19,995 nucleotides of DNA, taken from the NCBI GenBank assembly GCA_027445725.1, contig DAIAVG010000006.1:1-19995 (forward strand), given 5' to 3'. Positions 8,090-17,234 of the stretch are shown here, in pieces. A model generated the notes under the pieces. It was given only the letters and a program-made list of their open reading frames with translations. It did no database searches and had not been told where the DNA came from. This DNA comes from Acidithiobacillus sp. (lineage in GTDB: Bacteria > Pseudomonadota > Gammaproteobacteria > Acidithiobacillales > Acidithiobacillaceae). How positions within the stretch are numbered: the first letter of the stretch is position 1; the number at the start of each line of letters is the position of its first letter. The translations under genes were made by a program, and so were the position numbers.

Positions 8090-9259
8090 ATGCTGAAGGT
8101 GCGATCGGATATTACTAGATTGTTTGGTGCCATAGGCACGGATAGCGGTGCCAGCTATCAGGAGTTTCCTCGTAATATTGCTGGCCGCCTCGAAGCCGCT
8201 GCGGCTTCTGTTCCTATGTCACCCCCCCCTCCCGCAGAGGCACCCAGTGGTAGCGTTCCGCTTGAAAAGCTAACGGAGGAAAACACTTTTCGGGCAGAGG
8301 AAAAGCCAAGCAGTGCCAGCGAGGCAGTCGCGATCCCCATCCATACCCCTCCTATCCCGAGTGCCCGCCAACATCCTGAGGAGGAAGAGATAGACAGCAA
8401 TCCTCCTGATTCCAGTGGGTTTTCCATGCTGCATTTTCTATCCACTAAAACGCCAACGTCAGAGACAACGCCCAAGCATGGCCGGCGCACACCCCGTGTC
8501 GCCATATTCTCGCCTTTAGGTGGGGCAGGGTGCAGCACTATCGCCGCTGGCCTTGCTTGGTTGTTGGCCAATAACGACCAGTCATCCTTGATTGTTGATC
8601 TTGGCGGCGCCGGGATGGCGCGCCTCTTTTTTGGAATGCAAGGCGAGGATTTGGAGGGGGATGCATCATGGAATGTGACCGTTGGGAACCTCTCTGAAGG
8701 CGCTCGTCTTTCAGGGTTGGTGAGTGCCGGTCGGCGTGAAGCCGAGGCGATGGTCGACACCCTGCTGCCGTGGGTCGATGGGGGCGCATCTCCCAAAGAA
8801 GCAGATCCTCTCGTGGATCGTCTGGGGAGGCCGGGTTGGGTAATTTTTGATGTGGCTTCCGCCCGTTTCGATCTGTTGGATATTCTCATCAGCCAGGTAG
8901 ATCTCCTCGTGGTTCCCTTGCGGGTGGGTTTGGAGACCGTTCTGGCCATCGAAGAGATGCAGAAAGAGGTAAAAGCCGCCAAACAGACCAAAAATCGTGG
9001 CTCACCGCAATGTCTTTATATCCTCAACCAGTTTGAAGCAGAAAACCCGCTGCATCTGGAGATTGCGAGGATGATTCATCAGGATTTCGGCGAATTGGTC
9101 GCCACCCAGCCTATACCGCGAGTTCCGGGGTTAAGCCAATCGCTTGCCGATAGTAAACCGTTCAGCAGCTCGTTATTTGTCGATCATTCCGGGGGGCTTT
9201 TGAGCCTGCTGTTGCGCTGGTCGCTTACCACATCGTCAGTCTCCGCAATAAACGTCTAG
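8090..9259 (+). CDS. bcsQ: BcsQ-type MinD/ParA-like ATPase with a BcsR/BcsP-like N-terminus
   Basis: This 389-residue protein opens the cellulose operon. Residues 1-35 (SDITRLFGAIGTDSGASYQEF) resemble the short BcsR/BcsP proteins of other bcs operons. A Pro/Ser-rich, probably disordered linker spans about 40-135. The MinD/ParA-like domain follows: VAIFSPLGGAGCSTIAAGLA (near 137-155), IVDLGGAGMARL (near 168) and IFDVASARFDLLD (near 252). The P-loop is atypical, with Cys where ParA/MinD proteins have the Lys of GKT/S; E. coli BcsQ also departs from the consensus there (GGVGTTT, from memory). BcsQ is a cytoplasmic partner needed for assembly of the synthase complex in E. coli. The tail (PGLSQSLADSKPFS) matches the family's end. 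bcsAB begins 13 bp later. Identification as BcsQ is good; the N-terminal assignment is tentative. Confidence 0.85.
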   Translation: MLKVRSDITRLFGAIGTDSGASYQEFPRNIAGRLEAAAASVPMSPPPPAEAPSGSVPLEKLTEENTFRAEEKPSSASEAVAIPIHTPPIPSARQHPEEEEIDSNPPDSSGFSMLHFLSTKTPTSETTPKHGRRTPRVAIFSPLGGAGCSTIAAGLAWLLANNDQSSLIVDLGGAGMARLFFGMQGEDLEGDASWNVTVGNLSEGARLSGLVSAGRREAEAMVDTLLPWVDGGASPKEADPLVDRLGRPGWVIFDVASARFDLLDILISQVDLLVVPLRVGLETVLAIEEMQKEVKAAKQTKNRGSPQCLYILNQFEAENPLHLEIARMIHQDFGELVATQPIPRVPGLSQSLADSKPFSSSLFVDHSGGLLSLLLRWSLTTSSVSAINV

Positions 9260-9272
9260 AAGGGTAAGGGTT

Positions 9273-12200
9273 ATGATGACAAGATCTAATCTTCTTTTCT
9301 CTCTTCCTTGGAAGGGGCGTGGTGGGAAGGGCGTGCTCGCCGCGCTGTCGGTGGTCGTGTTTTTGCTATTGCTGGCAACAATGATTCAGGTGCCTCTTGA
9401 TTGGCAGGGGCAGACGGTGCTGGCCGGCTGCCTTTTCCTTTTCGCGCTCGTGTTGAATCGGCGTTCGAAGGCGCACTGGGTCACCCTTACCCTCGTGGGG
9501 ATCTCTGTTTTTTTAACCTCCCGCTATATTTGGTGGCGAGTTACCGAAACATTGGGTATCGGCGACCCACACTATCATTGGTATGACTTTATTCCGACCT
9601 TTATCCTGTTTGCAGCCGAGAGTTACGCATGGATCACCCTGTTCCTCGGTTACATTCAGACCGCGTGGCCTTTGCAGCGCAAGCCGATCCCACTAACTCC
9701 CGACACCAGACTCTGGCCAGACGTGGACATCTATATCCCCACCTACAATGAACCTTTGAGTGTCGTCAGATCTACCGTGATTGCCTCCCTCACCATCGAC
9801 TGGCCAGAGGATAAGCTGCATGTCTACCTTCTCGATGACGGTACGCGGGATGAATTCCGGGACTTTGCTACGCAAATCGGCGCCAGCTACATTACGAGAA
9901 CCGAACATAGCCATGCAAAGGCTGGCAATCTCAACCATGCCATGACCCTGACGAATGGCGAATATATCGCTATTTTTGATTGCGACCATATCCCTGCCCG
10001 CTCTTTCCTGCAGATCACCATGGGCTGGATGGAACGCGACCCGCGCATCGCACTCCTACAGACACCGCATCACTTCTATTCACCAGATCCATTCGAGCGC
10101 AACCTGGAACTCTTTCGCCTGGTTCCCAATGAAGGGGAGCTCTTTTACGGTTTGATCCAGGATGGTAACGATCTCTGGGATGCGACATTTTTCTGTGGAT
10201 CTTGTGCGGTATTACGCCGTGATGCTCTGCAGGAGATTGGCGGCATTGCTGTGGAGACGGTGACGGAGGATGCGCACACTGCGCTGAAGCTGCAACGACG
10301 CGGCTGGAAGACCGCTTATCTGAATATTCCCCAAGCTGCTGGCCTGGCCACAGAAAACCTTGCCAGTCATGTGGGACAGCGCATTCGCTGGGCGCGGGGC
10401 ATGGCACAAATATTCCGGGTGGACAATCCATTGCTCGGCAAAGGCTTGAACGGATGGCAGCGCCTCTGCTATTTGAATGCCATGTCGCATTTTTTCTTTG
10501 CTCTGCCTCGCCTCGTGTTTCTCACTGCGCCACTCGCTTATCTATTGTTTGGCCTGAAGGTGCTGGACGCCTACGCGGTAACCTTTGCCGCCTATTCCCT
10601 GCCGCACCTGTTTCTTGCCAATTTGACGAACTCGCGCATTCAGGGGCGTCACCGCTACTCATTCTGGAACGAGGTCTATGAAACCGCGCTGGCGCCGTAC
10701 ATTCTTCTGCCGGTCTGGCTGGCTGTACTGAATCCGAGGCTCGGCAAGTTCAACGTCACCGCGAAAGGCGGAATCATTAAGCAAACCCATTTCGACACGC
10801 ATATTGCCAGGCCCTATATGGTTCTCTGGCTGGTGAACATTTTCGGCTTGGTGGCTGCCGGACTTCGTCTTACCCTGGAGTCGGCGCCTGACGTATCCAC
10901 CATTGCCATGACCAGTTTATGGACGCTATACAATACTGTCATCATCAGCGCGGCGATGGCGGTAGCCCGCGAAGCGCGTCAGATCCGCAACCATGTGCGT
11001 GTTCCTGTGCACTTGCCCGCCGAGATGATGACCAGCGCAGGACCGATCAAGGCTATTACCCAGAACGTCTCCGACGGTGGACTGCGATTGGAAACCCAGG
11101 ACATGCCCACCTTGGCGCCAGGAACTCCTTTCACCGTCCGTCTGTACTGGGATGCTGATTGCTACGCGTTCCCGACCAAAGTCGTTGCACAGGGACCGGA
11201 TTTCCTGAGTCTGGCTTTTGGCGATCTCAATCTGCATGAACAGGCGCAATTGGTCAGTCTCCTCTATACCCGAGCTGATGCTTGGCTGGGTTGGGGCGAA
11301 GGACGGGCTGATGACCGGCCGTTAAAAAGCCTGTTGCTGGTGGGCAAGGTGGCCCTCATGGGCAGCGGAATCATGATACGAAGCCTTTTGCCATGGAGCC
11401 GGAAAGTGGTGTCGGCCGTCGCTGCCAGCTTTGCTTTAACCGCCATGCTAGTAGCGCTATCTGGCCCGCGGGCACAGGCGGCTGAGTCTGGCGCAACATC
11501 ACCTACGGCGGCCATGTCCGCAGCTACCACTTCAGCTACTCCGGCCATGTCACAAAACGCCATAGGTACTTTCAGTAAATCCTGGACGCTCACCGAGCTT
11601 GGCCTTCCGCAAGGCTTGCACCTTACCGGCATCAGTGGTCTGCAAACGGTATATTTGAATATTCCTGGCAATGAACTGGTTCAGTCTGCCAGCGTGACGG
11701 TTCGATTTCGCTATTCCCCAGGCCTTTTGTCCCGAATCAGCCAAATCAATCTGGTCCTGAACGGTAGTGTCATCGATTCCTGGCCCGTTCCAAAAAACGG
11801 TCTGCCAGGCGCTATTCAGACCTTCACCATCCCGGTCAATCCTTTCCTCATCGAAACGTACAACCACATTGGTTTTCAGTTAATCGGTCACTACACCAGG
11901 CAATGTGAAGACCCTGCCAACTCCACCTTGTGGGCTGACATCCTTCCCCAAACCCATATTCAGGTAGCGGGCACCCTGCTGAATCTTCCTGATCAGCTTT
12001 CACTGCTTCCCGCCCCATTTTATTACCGTGCTGGTCAAGGTTTGATCACGGTACCTTTTTTTGTGGTGTATGGAAGCGCTTCGCCGCACGCCTTGGAAGC
12101 GGCTGGGGTAGTTGCCTCCTGGTTTGGTGTACTGGCGGATTATCGTCCAGTCCACTTTCCCGTATCCCTGAATAATCTGCAGAAAGGTAATGCCGTAGTT

Positions 12201-13706
12201 TTCATCGACACGAGCAATGGTATTCCCGTGTCTTTACAGAATATGAACTTACCCGTGGCCAACGGTCCAACCATCGCCGTGCGCAGTAATCCTGTCGATC
12301 CATCCGACAAGTTGTTGTTGATCATGGGAAAGAATGGCAAGCAACTGCTCATGGCAGCGCAAGCTTTGGTGCTCGGGCATTATGCTACTGGGGGGTCTAC
12401 GGCTGAAATTGAGAACTTCGCGTTGCCAGAGCCGAGAAAGGCAGATGACGCGCCTAGATGGCTCAGCACAAAGCACGCTACCAAGCTCGGTGGGATAGCT
12501 GCCAAGAACTCCTTGCAGGTGAAATATGCGGGGGACGTGCATATCCCTTTTCGCGTGGCTCCCGATCTCTTCTTCTGGGGCATCAAGGACGTTCCACTGC
12601 ATCTGCGTTATACCTACAATCCAGGACCTATCGGGAATCAATCCTCCTTGGTCCTGAATATGAACAATCAGTTTACCGGGGCTGTCGGCCTACCGGGAGG
12701 CAAAGGAATAGCCTCCGGAATCCTGCAACACGACTTCGCTATCCCGTCCACCCGGATACAGCCGCTGGACAACACCCTGAACTTCTTTTTTGGGTTTCAG
12801 GTCGCCAAAAAGGGGCCGTGTCAAGATACGATACCCGACACCTTGCGAGGCGCAGTACTCCCGGATTCGTATCTGAATCTGTCTGGAGTGCCGCACTTCA
12901 CGCGGTTGCCAAACCTCGCCCTACTGGCCAATGGCGGTTATCCTTTTACCCGCTATGCGGACCTGTCCCACACCGCCGTGGTAATGCCAAAAACTGCCGA
13001 TGATTCTGCCGTGGCAACCTACCTGGACCTGTTGGGCCAATTTGGTGCGCAAACGGGTTACCCCGCCCTCCGGGTCACGGTCGTCAATCCGGATAACGTA
13101 ACCAGCGTCAAGGATAAGAATCTGATTGTAATGGGAACGCCATCCGATCAGCCGCTGATACACAACTGGGGTGGGAATTTGCCGCTGGTGGTTACCGGCA
13201 CTGGGGTACATATCCAAAACCTGCAGGGACCATTTTCTCGCCTGACGAATGATTTGCCATGGTGGGATCAATCACCAGGAAGTAGAACCTATGGTGCAGG
13301 AGCGCTCGGTCAATTTCTTGCCCAGGAAACAACCCCGGCAGCCCTCATGGAAGAGGTCATATCCCCTTTGCAGGCGAACCGGGTGGCACTCTTCATGATG
13401 GCCAAGAACAATCAGGATTGGCATCTCATGTCGAGTACGCTGCTGGATGGTACGCTCCGCTCCAAGATATTTGGCAATCTTTCTCTTTTTTCGACAGACG
13501 ACAGCAGCAGCCCTCGTTCCTTTATTCTGCCAGCACCATATATGGAAACAGGCCACTTGCCTTTCTGGACCTGGTTATTCTGGCGGCTCAACCAAGCCCC
13601 GTGGCTGATCGCTGGGATCATCGCTGCGGGTACTGCAGTGCTTGGAGTGATCCTGGCCGCATGGTTGCGGCGCCGGTCTAATTCTCGACTTCGTGACGAT
13701 ACATGA
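9273..13706 (+). CDS. bcsAB: Fused cellulose synthase BcsA-BcsB (catalytic and periplasmic subunits)
   Basis: This 1477-residue fusion holds BcsA (about 1-735) and BcsB (about 736-1477). BcsA has N-terminal membrane helices, then the GT2 glycosyltransferase motifs that polymerise UDP-glucose: YLLDDGT (near 186-192), FDCDH (235-239), the TED triplet (near 331) and QRIRW (near 369). More helices follow, then the gating-loop motif FNVTAKGG (near 493). A PilZ domain with RQIRNHVR (near 569) and NVSDGG (near 598) provides c-di-GMP binding. A hydrophobic stretch ending GPRAQAAESG (about 712-739) looks like an internal signal or anchor. The BcsB part has its periplasmic domains and a C-terminal helix (about 1444-1467) before RRRS. 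Fused synthases of this size are known in Komagataeibacter (AcsAB). The ATG at 9273 follows AGGGTAAGGG. The gene overlaps bcsZ by 4 bp. Confidence 0.97.
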   Translation: MMTRSNLLFSLPWKGRGGKGVLAALSVVVFLLLLATMIQVPLDWQGQTVLAGCLFLFALVLNRRSKAHWVTLTLVGISVFLTSRYIWWRVTETLGIGDPHYHWYDFIPTFILFAAESYAWITLFLGYIQTAWPLQRKPIPLTPDTRLWPDVDIYIPTYNEPLSVVRSTVIASLTIDWPEDKLHVYLLDDGTRDEFRDFATQIGASYITRTEHSHAKAGNLNHAMTLTNGEYIAIFDCDHIPARSFLQITMGWMERDPRIALLQTPHHFYSPDPFERNLELFRLVPNEGELFYGLIQDGNDLWDATFFCGSCAVLRRDALQEIGGIAVETVTEDAHTALKLQRRGWKTAYLNIPQAAGLATENLASHVGQRIRWARGMAQIFRVDNPLLGKGLNGWQRLCYLNAMSHFFFALPRLVFLTAPLAYLLFGLKVLDAYAVTFAAYSLPHLFLANLTNSRIQGRHRYSFWNEVYETALAPYILLPVWLAVLNPRLGKFNVTAKGGIIKQTHFDTHIARPYMVLWLVNIFGLVAAGLRLTLESAPDVSTIAMTSLWTLYNTVIISAAMAVAREARQIRNHVRVPVHLPAEMMTSAGPIKAITQNVSDGGLRLETQDMPTLAPGTPFTVRLYWDADCYAFPTKVVAQGPDFLSLAFGDLNLHEQAQLVSLLYTRADAWLGWGEGRADDRPLKSLLLVGKVALMGSGIMIRSLLPWSRKVVSAVAASFALTAMLVALSGPRAQAAESGATSPTAAMSAATTSATPAMSQNAIGTFSKSWTLTELGLPQGLHLTGISGLQTVYLNIPGNELVQSASVTVRFRYSPGLLSRISQINLVLNGSVIDSWPVPKNGLPGAIQTFTIPVNPFLIETYNHIGFQLIGHYTRQCEDPANSTLWADILPQTHIQVAGTLLNLPDQLSLLPAPFYYRAGQGLITVPFFVVYGSASPHALEAAGVVASWFGVLADYRPVHFPVSLNNLQKGNAVVFIDTSNGIPVSLQNMNLPVANGPTIAVRSNPVDPSDKLLLIMGKNGKQLLMAAQALVLGHYATGGSTAEIENFALPEPRKADDAPRWLSTKHATKLGGIAAKNSLQVKYAGDVHIPFRVAPDLFFWGIKDVPLHLRYTYNPGPIGNQSSLVLNMNNQFTGAVGLPGGKGIASGILQHDFAIPSTRIQPLDNTLNFFFGFQVAKKGPCQDTIPDTLRGAVLPDSYLNLSGVPHFTRLPNLALLANGGYPFTRYADLSHTAVVMPKTADDSAVATYLDLLGQFGAQTGYPALRVTVVNPDNVTSVKDKNLIVMGTPSDQPLIHNWGGNLPLVVTGTGVHIQNLQGPFSRLTNDLPWWDQSPGSRTYGAGALGQFLAQETTPAALMEEVISPLQANRVALFMMAKNNQDWHLMSSTLLDGTLRSKIFGNLSLFSTDDSSSPRSFILPAPYMETGHLPFWTWLFWRLNQAPWLIAGIIAAGTAVLGVILAAWLRRRSNSRLRDDT

Positions 13707-14875
13707 TCCCGGGTGGGCAAATGCTTCGATCTCCAATGTTCATTTCCATGTGCTTCATGGTTTTGACTTGTGCCGCTTGTTCTGCTGATGCTCCCTTATC
13801 CGTGGCATCCCCATGGCCGATCTTTTGGCGGCACTATACGGCGCGCTTTATCAGTTCCCAAGGCCGGGTGATTGATTACGAGTCGGGAGGTGATACCACA
13901 TCGGAGGCGCAATCCTACGCACTGTTTTTTGCATTGGTAGCGAACGATAAAACGCTGTTTTCGCAAGTGCTGGGCTGGACACAAAACAATCTTGCGCAGG
14001 GTAGCCTGGCGGAACACTTACCCGCTTGGCAATGGGGGAAAAGCAAAAATGGCAATTGGGGGGTTTTGGAGAAAAATTCGGCGTCTGATGCGGATTTATG
14101 GATGGCGTATACCTTGATTCAGGCAGGCCGGTTGTGGCATGAACCGCGGTACACCGCGCTTGGGACTCTACTGGCCAAACGTATAGCCTTGAGGGAAGTG
14201 GTGACTGTTCCAGGTATCGGGGCCATGCTCCTGCCGGGAAAGGAAGGGTTTCATAAAAAACCAGATATCTATATTTTCAATCTCAGCTACCTTCCCCTTC
14301 CGGTGGTGGATGCGTTGGGCAGGGATCTGCCGGAGGGTCCCTGGCAGCAGATAGCAAGGAATCTGCCCACTGTGATGAGGGACATCGCTCCCAAAGGCTT
14401 TGTACCGGATTGGGTGAGTTATACCGTCGGCAAGGGATTTGGTGCCGCACCCGAGGGTACGGCAGGTAGTTATAACGCGATTCGCGTCTATCTTTGGGCA
14501 GGAATGACCAATCCAGCATCCCCCGGATCTGCTGGCATCATAGGTGCCCTTTGGGGTATGCGGGATTATTTCTCCACGCACCTCCTGCCGCCGCTTACGG
14601 TTGATGCCGCCAGTGGCAATGTCACTGGCGTGGGGCCGGTTGGCTTTTCTGCAGCGGTAATTCCCTACCTGGAACGTCTCGGAATGAAAACCCAGGCAGC
14701 GAATCAAATGCTGCGCCTCACGGCGGATCTGGATCCAAAAACTGGCCTCTATGGCAAGCCGCCCCTGTATTACGATCAAAACCTGATACTCTTCGCTATT
14801 GGCTGGAAAGACGAGGCCTTCCGTTTCGCCCCTGATGGGGATTTGGAACCCATATGGCAGCAAGCAAAAAACTGA
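13703..14875 (+). CDS. bcsZ: BcsZ, periplasmic GH8 endo-1,4-beta-glucanase, with a substituted catalytic base
   Basis: This 390-residue protein resembles E. coli BcsZ along its length: TTSEAQSYALFFAL, QNNLAQGSLAEHLPAW, NSASDADLWMAY, VVTVPGIGAMLLPGK and GPVGFSAA. The proton donor Glu is present (E68, matching E. coli E55) and so is the Asp in SASD. However, the segment that reads SYDAIRVY in E. coli (base D243) reads SYNAIRVY here, with N258 (codon AAC at 14474). Activity may be lost or altered. The N-terminus has a signal peptide ending TCAACSADA, either signal-peptidase cleaved or a poor lipobox. The ATG at 13703 overlaps the bcsAB stop (ATGA); an ATG at 13721 is an alternative that starts closer to the signal peptide. 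BcsZ trims or edits nascent cellulose in the periplasm. Confidence 0.94.
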   Translation: MIPGGQMLRSPMFISMCFMVLTCAACSADAPLSVASPWPIFWRHYTARFISSQGRVIDYESGGDTTSEAQSYALFFALVANDKTLFSQVLGWTQNNLAQGSLAEHLPAWQWGKSKNGNWGVLEKNSASDADLWMAYTLIQAGRLWHEPRYTALGTLLAKRIALREVVTVPGIGAMLLPGKEGFHKKPDIYIFNLSYLPLPVVDALGRDLPEGPWQQIARNLPTVMRDIAPKGFVPDWVSYTVGKGFGAAPEGTAGSYNAIRVYLWAGMTNPASPGSAGIIGALWGMRDYFSTHLLPPLTVDAASGNVTGVGPVGFSAAVIPYLERLGMKTQAANQMLRLTADLDPKTGLYGKPPLYYDQNLILFAIGWKDEAFRFAPDGDLEPIWQQAKN

Positions 14876-17232
14876 CACACGGAAAACTGTTTGTTCTGAT
14901 CTTGCTGAGCCTGATCTCTATCGGAGCGTGGGCTGGCAGCGATATCCAATTTTTGCAGCAAAAAGCAATGTATTGGCAGAATCATGGTCGAGACGATCTT
15001 GCGACCAATGCGTGGAAACAATTGCTTCTCGTAGACCCGAATAATGCGGACGCGCTGGCTGCCCTGGCTATGATTGCCAATCAATCTGGGCATAAAGAAA
15101 AGTCCATTGATTATTTTGATCGTCTCAAAGCTATCGCGCCAAACTCCCCGGATATTGCCCGCATTACCGCTGCTATGAATGTTAACCCACAGCGTGAACA
15201 CTTGCTGCAAACAGCGGCAGCCCTGCAAGCAAGAAAATCATATGCCGCAGCCGTGAGCGCCTACGATCAGGCACTGCACGGAATGCCGGTTCCACCCAAT
15301 CTTGCCGCTGGCTATTTCAATGCGTTGGCCAATATTGCAGGCGGGCGCTCCGGTGCCATTGCCACATTGCAGGACTTAGTTAAAACGCACCCTCAAGACC
15401 CGCAATATGCTTTAGTGCTGGGCCAGCTCCTTACCTACGCCCCCGATAGCCGTACCAAAGGTATCGACCTGCTCGCCCACCTTGCAGAAGGGCATGGGGC
15501 AATGCGTGAATCAGCACGTCAATCCTGGCGTCAAGCGCTGGTCTGGGAAGGCGCTGCACCTGCCGCCATTCCTCTGCTTCGTGCTTACCTCCAACGATTT
15601 CCCGATGCCATACTGGTGTCGCAACTGAAAAAGGCTGAGGCCGCCGCTATGGCGATCCGTCGGGGGGCCGTACAACGTGCCATCAGCGCGCAGCAGGCCG
15701 ACCTGTTGTCCCAGGAGCGGGTGGGCTACGCAGCGCTGCATGCTGGCCGGTTGATGGAATCGAAACAAATTTTTTCAAAGCTCCATCGCGCTCATCCGCA
15801 TAATTGGCATTATCTGGAGGCACTTGCCGACATCGACCTGGCTGCGCATCGATTTCCTGATGCCATAAATGCTTATCAGCAGGAAGAAGCCATTGCACCC
15901 GCAGACCAACGCCCAGCAATTGCTAAAAAAATTCAGGTAGCGCGGAGCTATGCCACCCTACAACTGGCCAGTAATGCCGCTAATAGCCGAGAATATGGCA
16001 TGGCTATCCATTATTATCGTCGTGTCCTCAATAGGTCACCAAATAATATCGTGGCATTAGAGGGGCTGGCCGGGGCTTATGTCACGCAACAAAACTATCC
16101 TGAAGCCATAGCTCTTTATCGGAAAGCCGTCATGTCCGAGCCCAACAAGGCCTCTCTCTGGATCAGTTTGATCGGAGTGCTTCATAGTGCTGGACAAGAT
16201 GATGCCGCCTTGGAAGCGGCGCGCAGTATCCCTACGGTGGTACGCAGCGCTGCCGAAAAAGAGGCTGGATACTGGGCCAGCATTGGTGGTGCCTATGCCG
16301 GGCTCAAGGATTACGTCCAAGCCCGAGCGTCATTCCAAAATGCCATGCGCATCGGCGGGGGCACATCACCTGCCCTGCAGTTGCAACTGGCCTGGGTATT
16401 TTACAATAGCGGAGCCAATGATGAGTTGCAGCACATTCTCTGGCAGATCAATGGTCAGCCTCTGACTCCAGATCAGCAAGAGCAATTAAAAAAACTTACG
16501 GTTCTCAGTGCCAAACAAAAGGCCAATGCTGCGGTAAAGAGCAACGATTATCGTCGTGCCCGCGCTATCCTCCAAACACTGAGCGACAAATATCCGGGGG
16601 ATCCTGTCATCCAGCGTGCCATTACGAATATCCGCTTGCTAGAGGCGTGGCAACTCTATAGGGATAAGGATGACCAGCAGTTATATGCATTGCTGATGCG
16701 CCTGCGCAGTACAACAGACCTGACCGCCAGTCAGCAGCAACAACTCCAGGAGATCTTCCGCTACGCTGCGGACAGGGAAGCCGGTGCGCTAATTTCGGGA
16801 AAACATTACCGCGCGGCGGCAGCCATTTATCATAATATGATCCAATTATTCCCGGAGATGCCACATTACACCCGGCAGCTAGCCAATGTGTATCTGTCCG
16901 CCGGACAATCCAGGGATGCGTACCTGCTTTTTCAACACATTGGTCCTGGCAATACGCCTGGCAGTTACGCCGAAGCTGCGAGTGCTGCCTTTGCTGCCCA
17001 TGATCTGGATCAAGCGTGGCAATGGGCACAACAGGGCGTGTCTTTTTGGCCCAGTAATCCAGCCCTGCTTAAACTTGCCGCGCAACTCGCTGACGCAAGA
17101 GGGAATCCGGTGAGCGCACTTGCCTACTATCAAGAGCTGCTGCATCAGATGCCTAGTGCCACGAGGAGACCTCCCGCGATTTCCCCGTCAATCACGATAG
17201 CGGAACCTATGCCACCTTTTGCTGGAGATTAA
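14854..17232 (+). CDS. bcsC: BcsC N-terminal part: periplasmic TPR protein for cellulose export
   Basis: The ATG at 14854 lies inside the end of bcsZ (22-bp overlap) and gives a clear signal peptide: KKLTHGK, a hydrophobic core LFVLILLSLISIGAW, then AGS. The remainder of the 792 residues is a series of TPR-like helix pairs with A-x-x-Y and P-N-N signatures, for example DDLATNAWKQLLLVDPNN (near 48), YGMAIHYYRRVLNRSPNN (near 380) and YPEAIALYRKAVMSEPN (near 415). This is the periplasmic scaffold half of BcsC, which carries the glucan from BcsB to the outer membrane. The usual C-terminal barrel is absent: the protein ends in a Pro-rich tail (RRPPAISPS, EPMPPFAGD). The barrel is encoded by the next gene, two bases after the stop. 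A joining frameshift is unlikely because the next protein has its own signal peptide. Confidence 0.86.
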   Translation: MAASKKLTHGKLFVLILLSLISIGAWAGSDIQFLQQKAMYWQNHGRDDLATNAWKQLLLVDPNNADALAALAMIANQSGHKEKSIDYFDRLKAIAPNSPDIARITAAMNVNPQREHLLQTAAALQARKSYAAAVSAYDQALHGMPVPPNLAAGYFNALANIAGGRSGAIATLQDLVKTHPQDPQYALVLGQLLTYAPDSRTKGIDLLAHLAEGHGAMRESARQSWRQALVWEGAAPAAIPLLRAYLQRFPDAILVSQLKKAEAAAMAIRRGAVQRAISAQQADLLSQERVGYAALHAGRLMESKQIFSKLHRAHPHNWHYLEALADIDLAAHRFPDAINAYQQEEAIAPADQRPAIAKKIQVARSYATLQLASNAANSREYGMAIHYYRRVLNRSPNNIVALEGLAGAYVTQQNYPEAIALYRKAVMSEPNKASLWISLIGVLHSAGQDDAALEAARSIPTVVRSAAEKEAGYWASIGGAYAGLKDYVQARASFQNAMRIGGGTSPALQLQLAWVFYNSGANDELQHILWQINGQPLTPDQQEQLKKLTVLSAKQKANAAVKSNDYRRARAILQTLSDKYPGDPVIQRAITNIRLLEAWQLYRDKDDQQLYALLMRLRSTTDLTASQQQQLQEIFRYAADREAGALISGKHYRAAAAIYHNMIQLFPEMPHYTRQLANVYLSAGQSRDAYLLFQHIGPGNTPGSYAEAASAAFAAHDLDQAWQWAQQGVSFWPSNPALLKLAAQLADARGNPVSALAYYQELLHQMPSATRRPPAISPSITIAEPMPPFAGD

Positions 17233-17234
17233 TC

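Noticed and set aside
8158..8991. 277-residue open frame on the minus strand
   Set aside because: It is antisense to bcsQ; its composition is rich in Ser, Arg and Pro and it has no domain signature.
14854..17232. Frameshifted single bcsC gene
   Set aside because: The downstream gene has its own ribosome-binding site, start and signal peptide, and the TPR protein ends in a proper stop, so two genes are more likely than a broken one.
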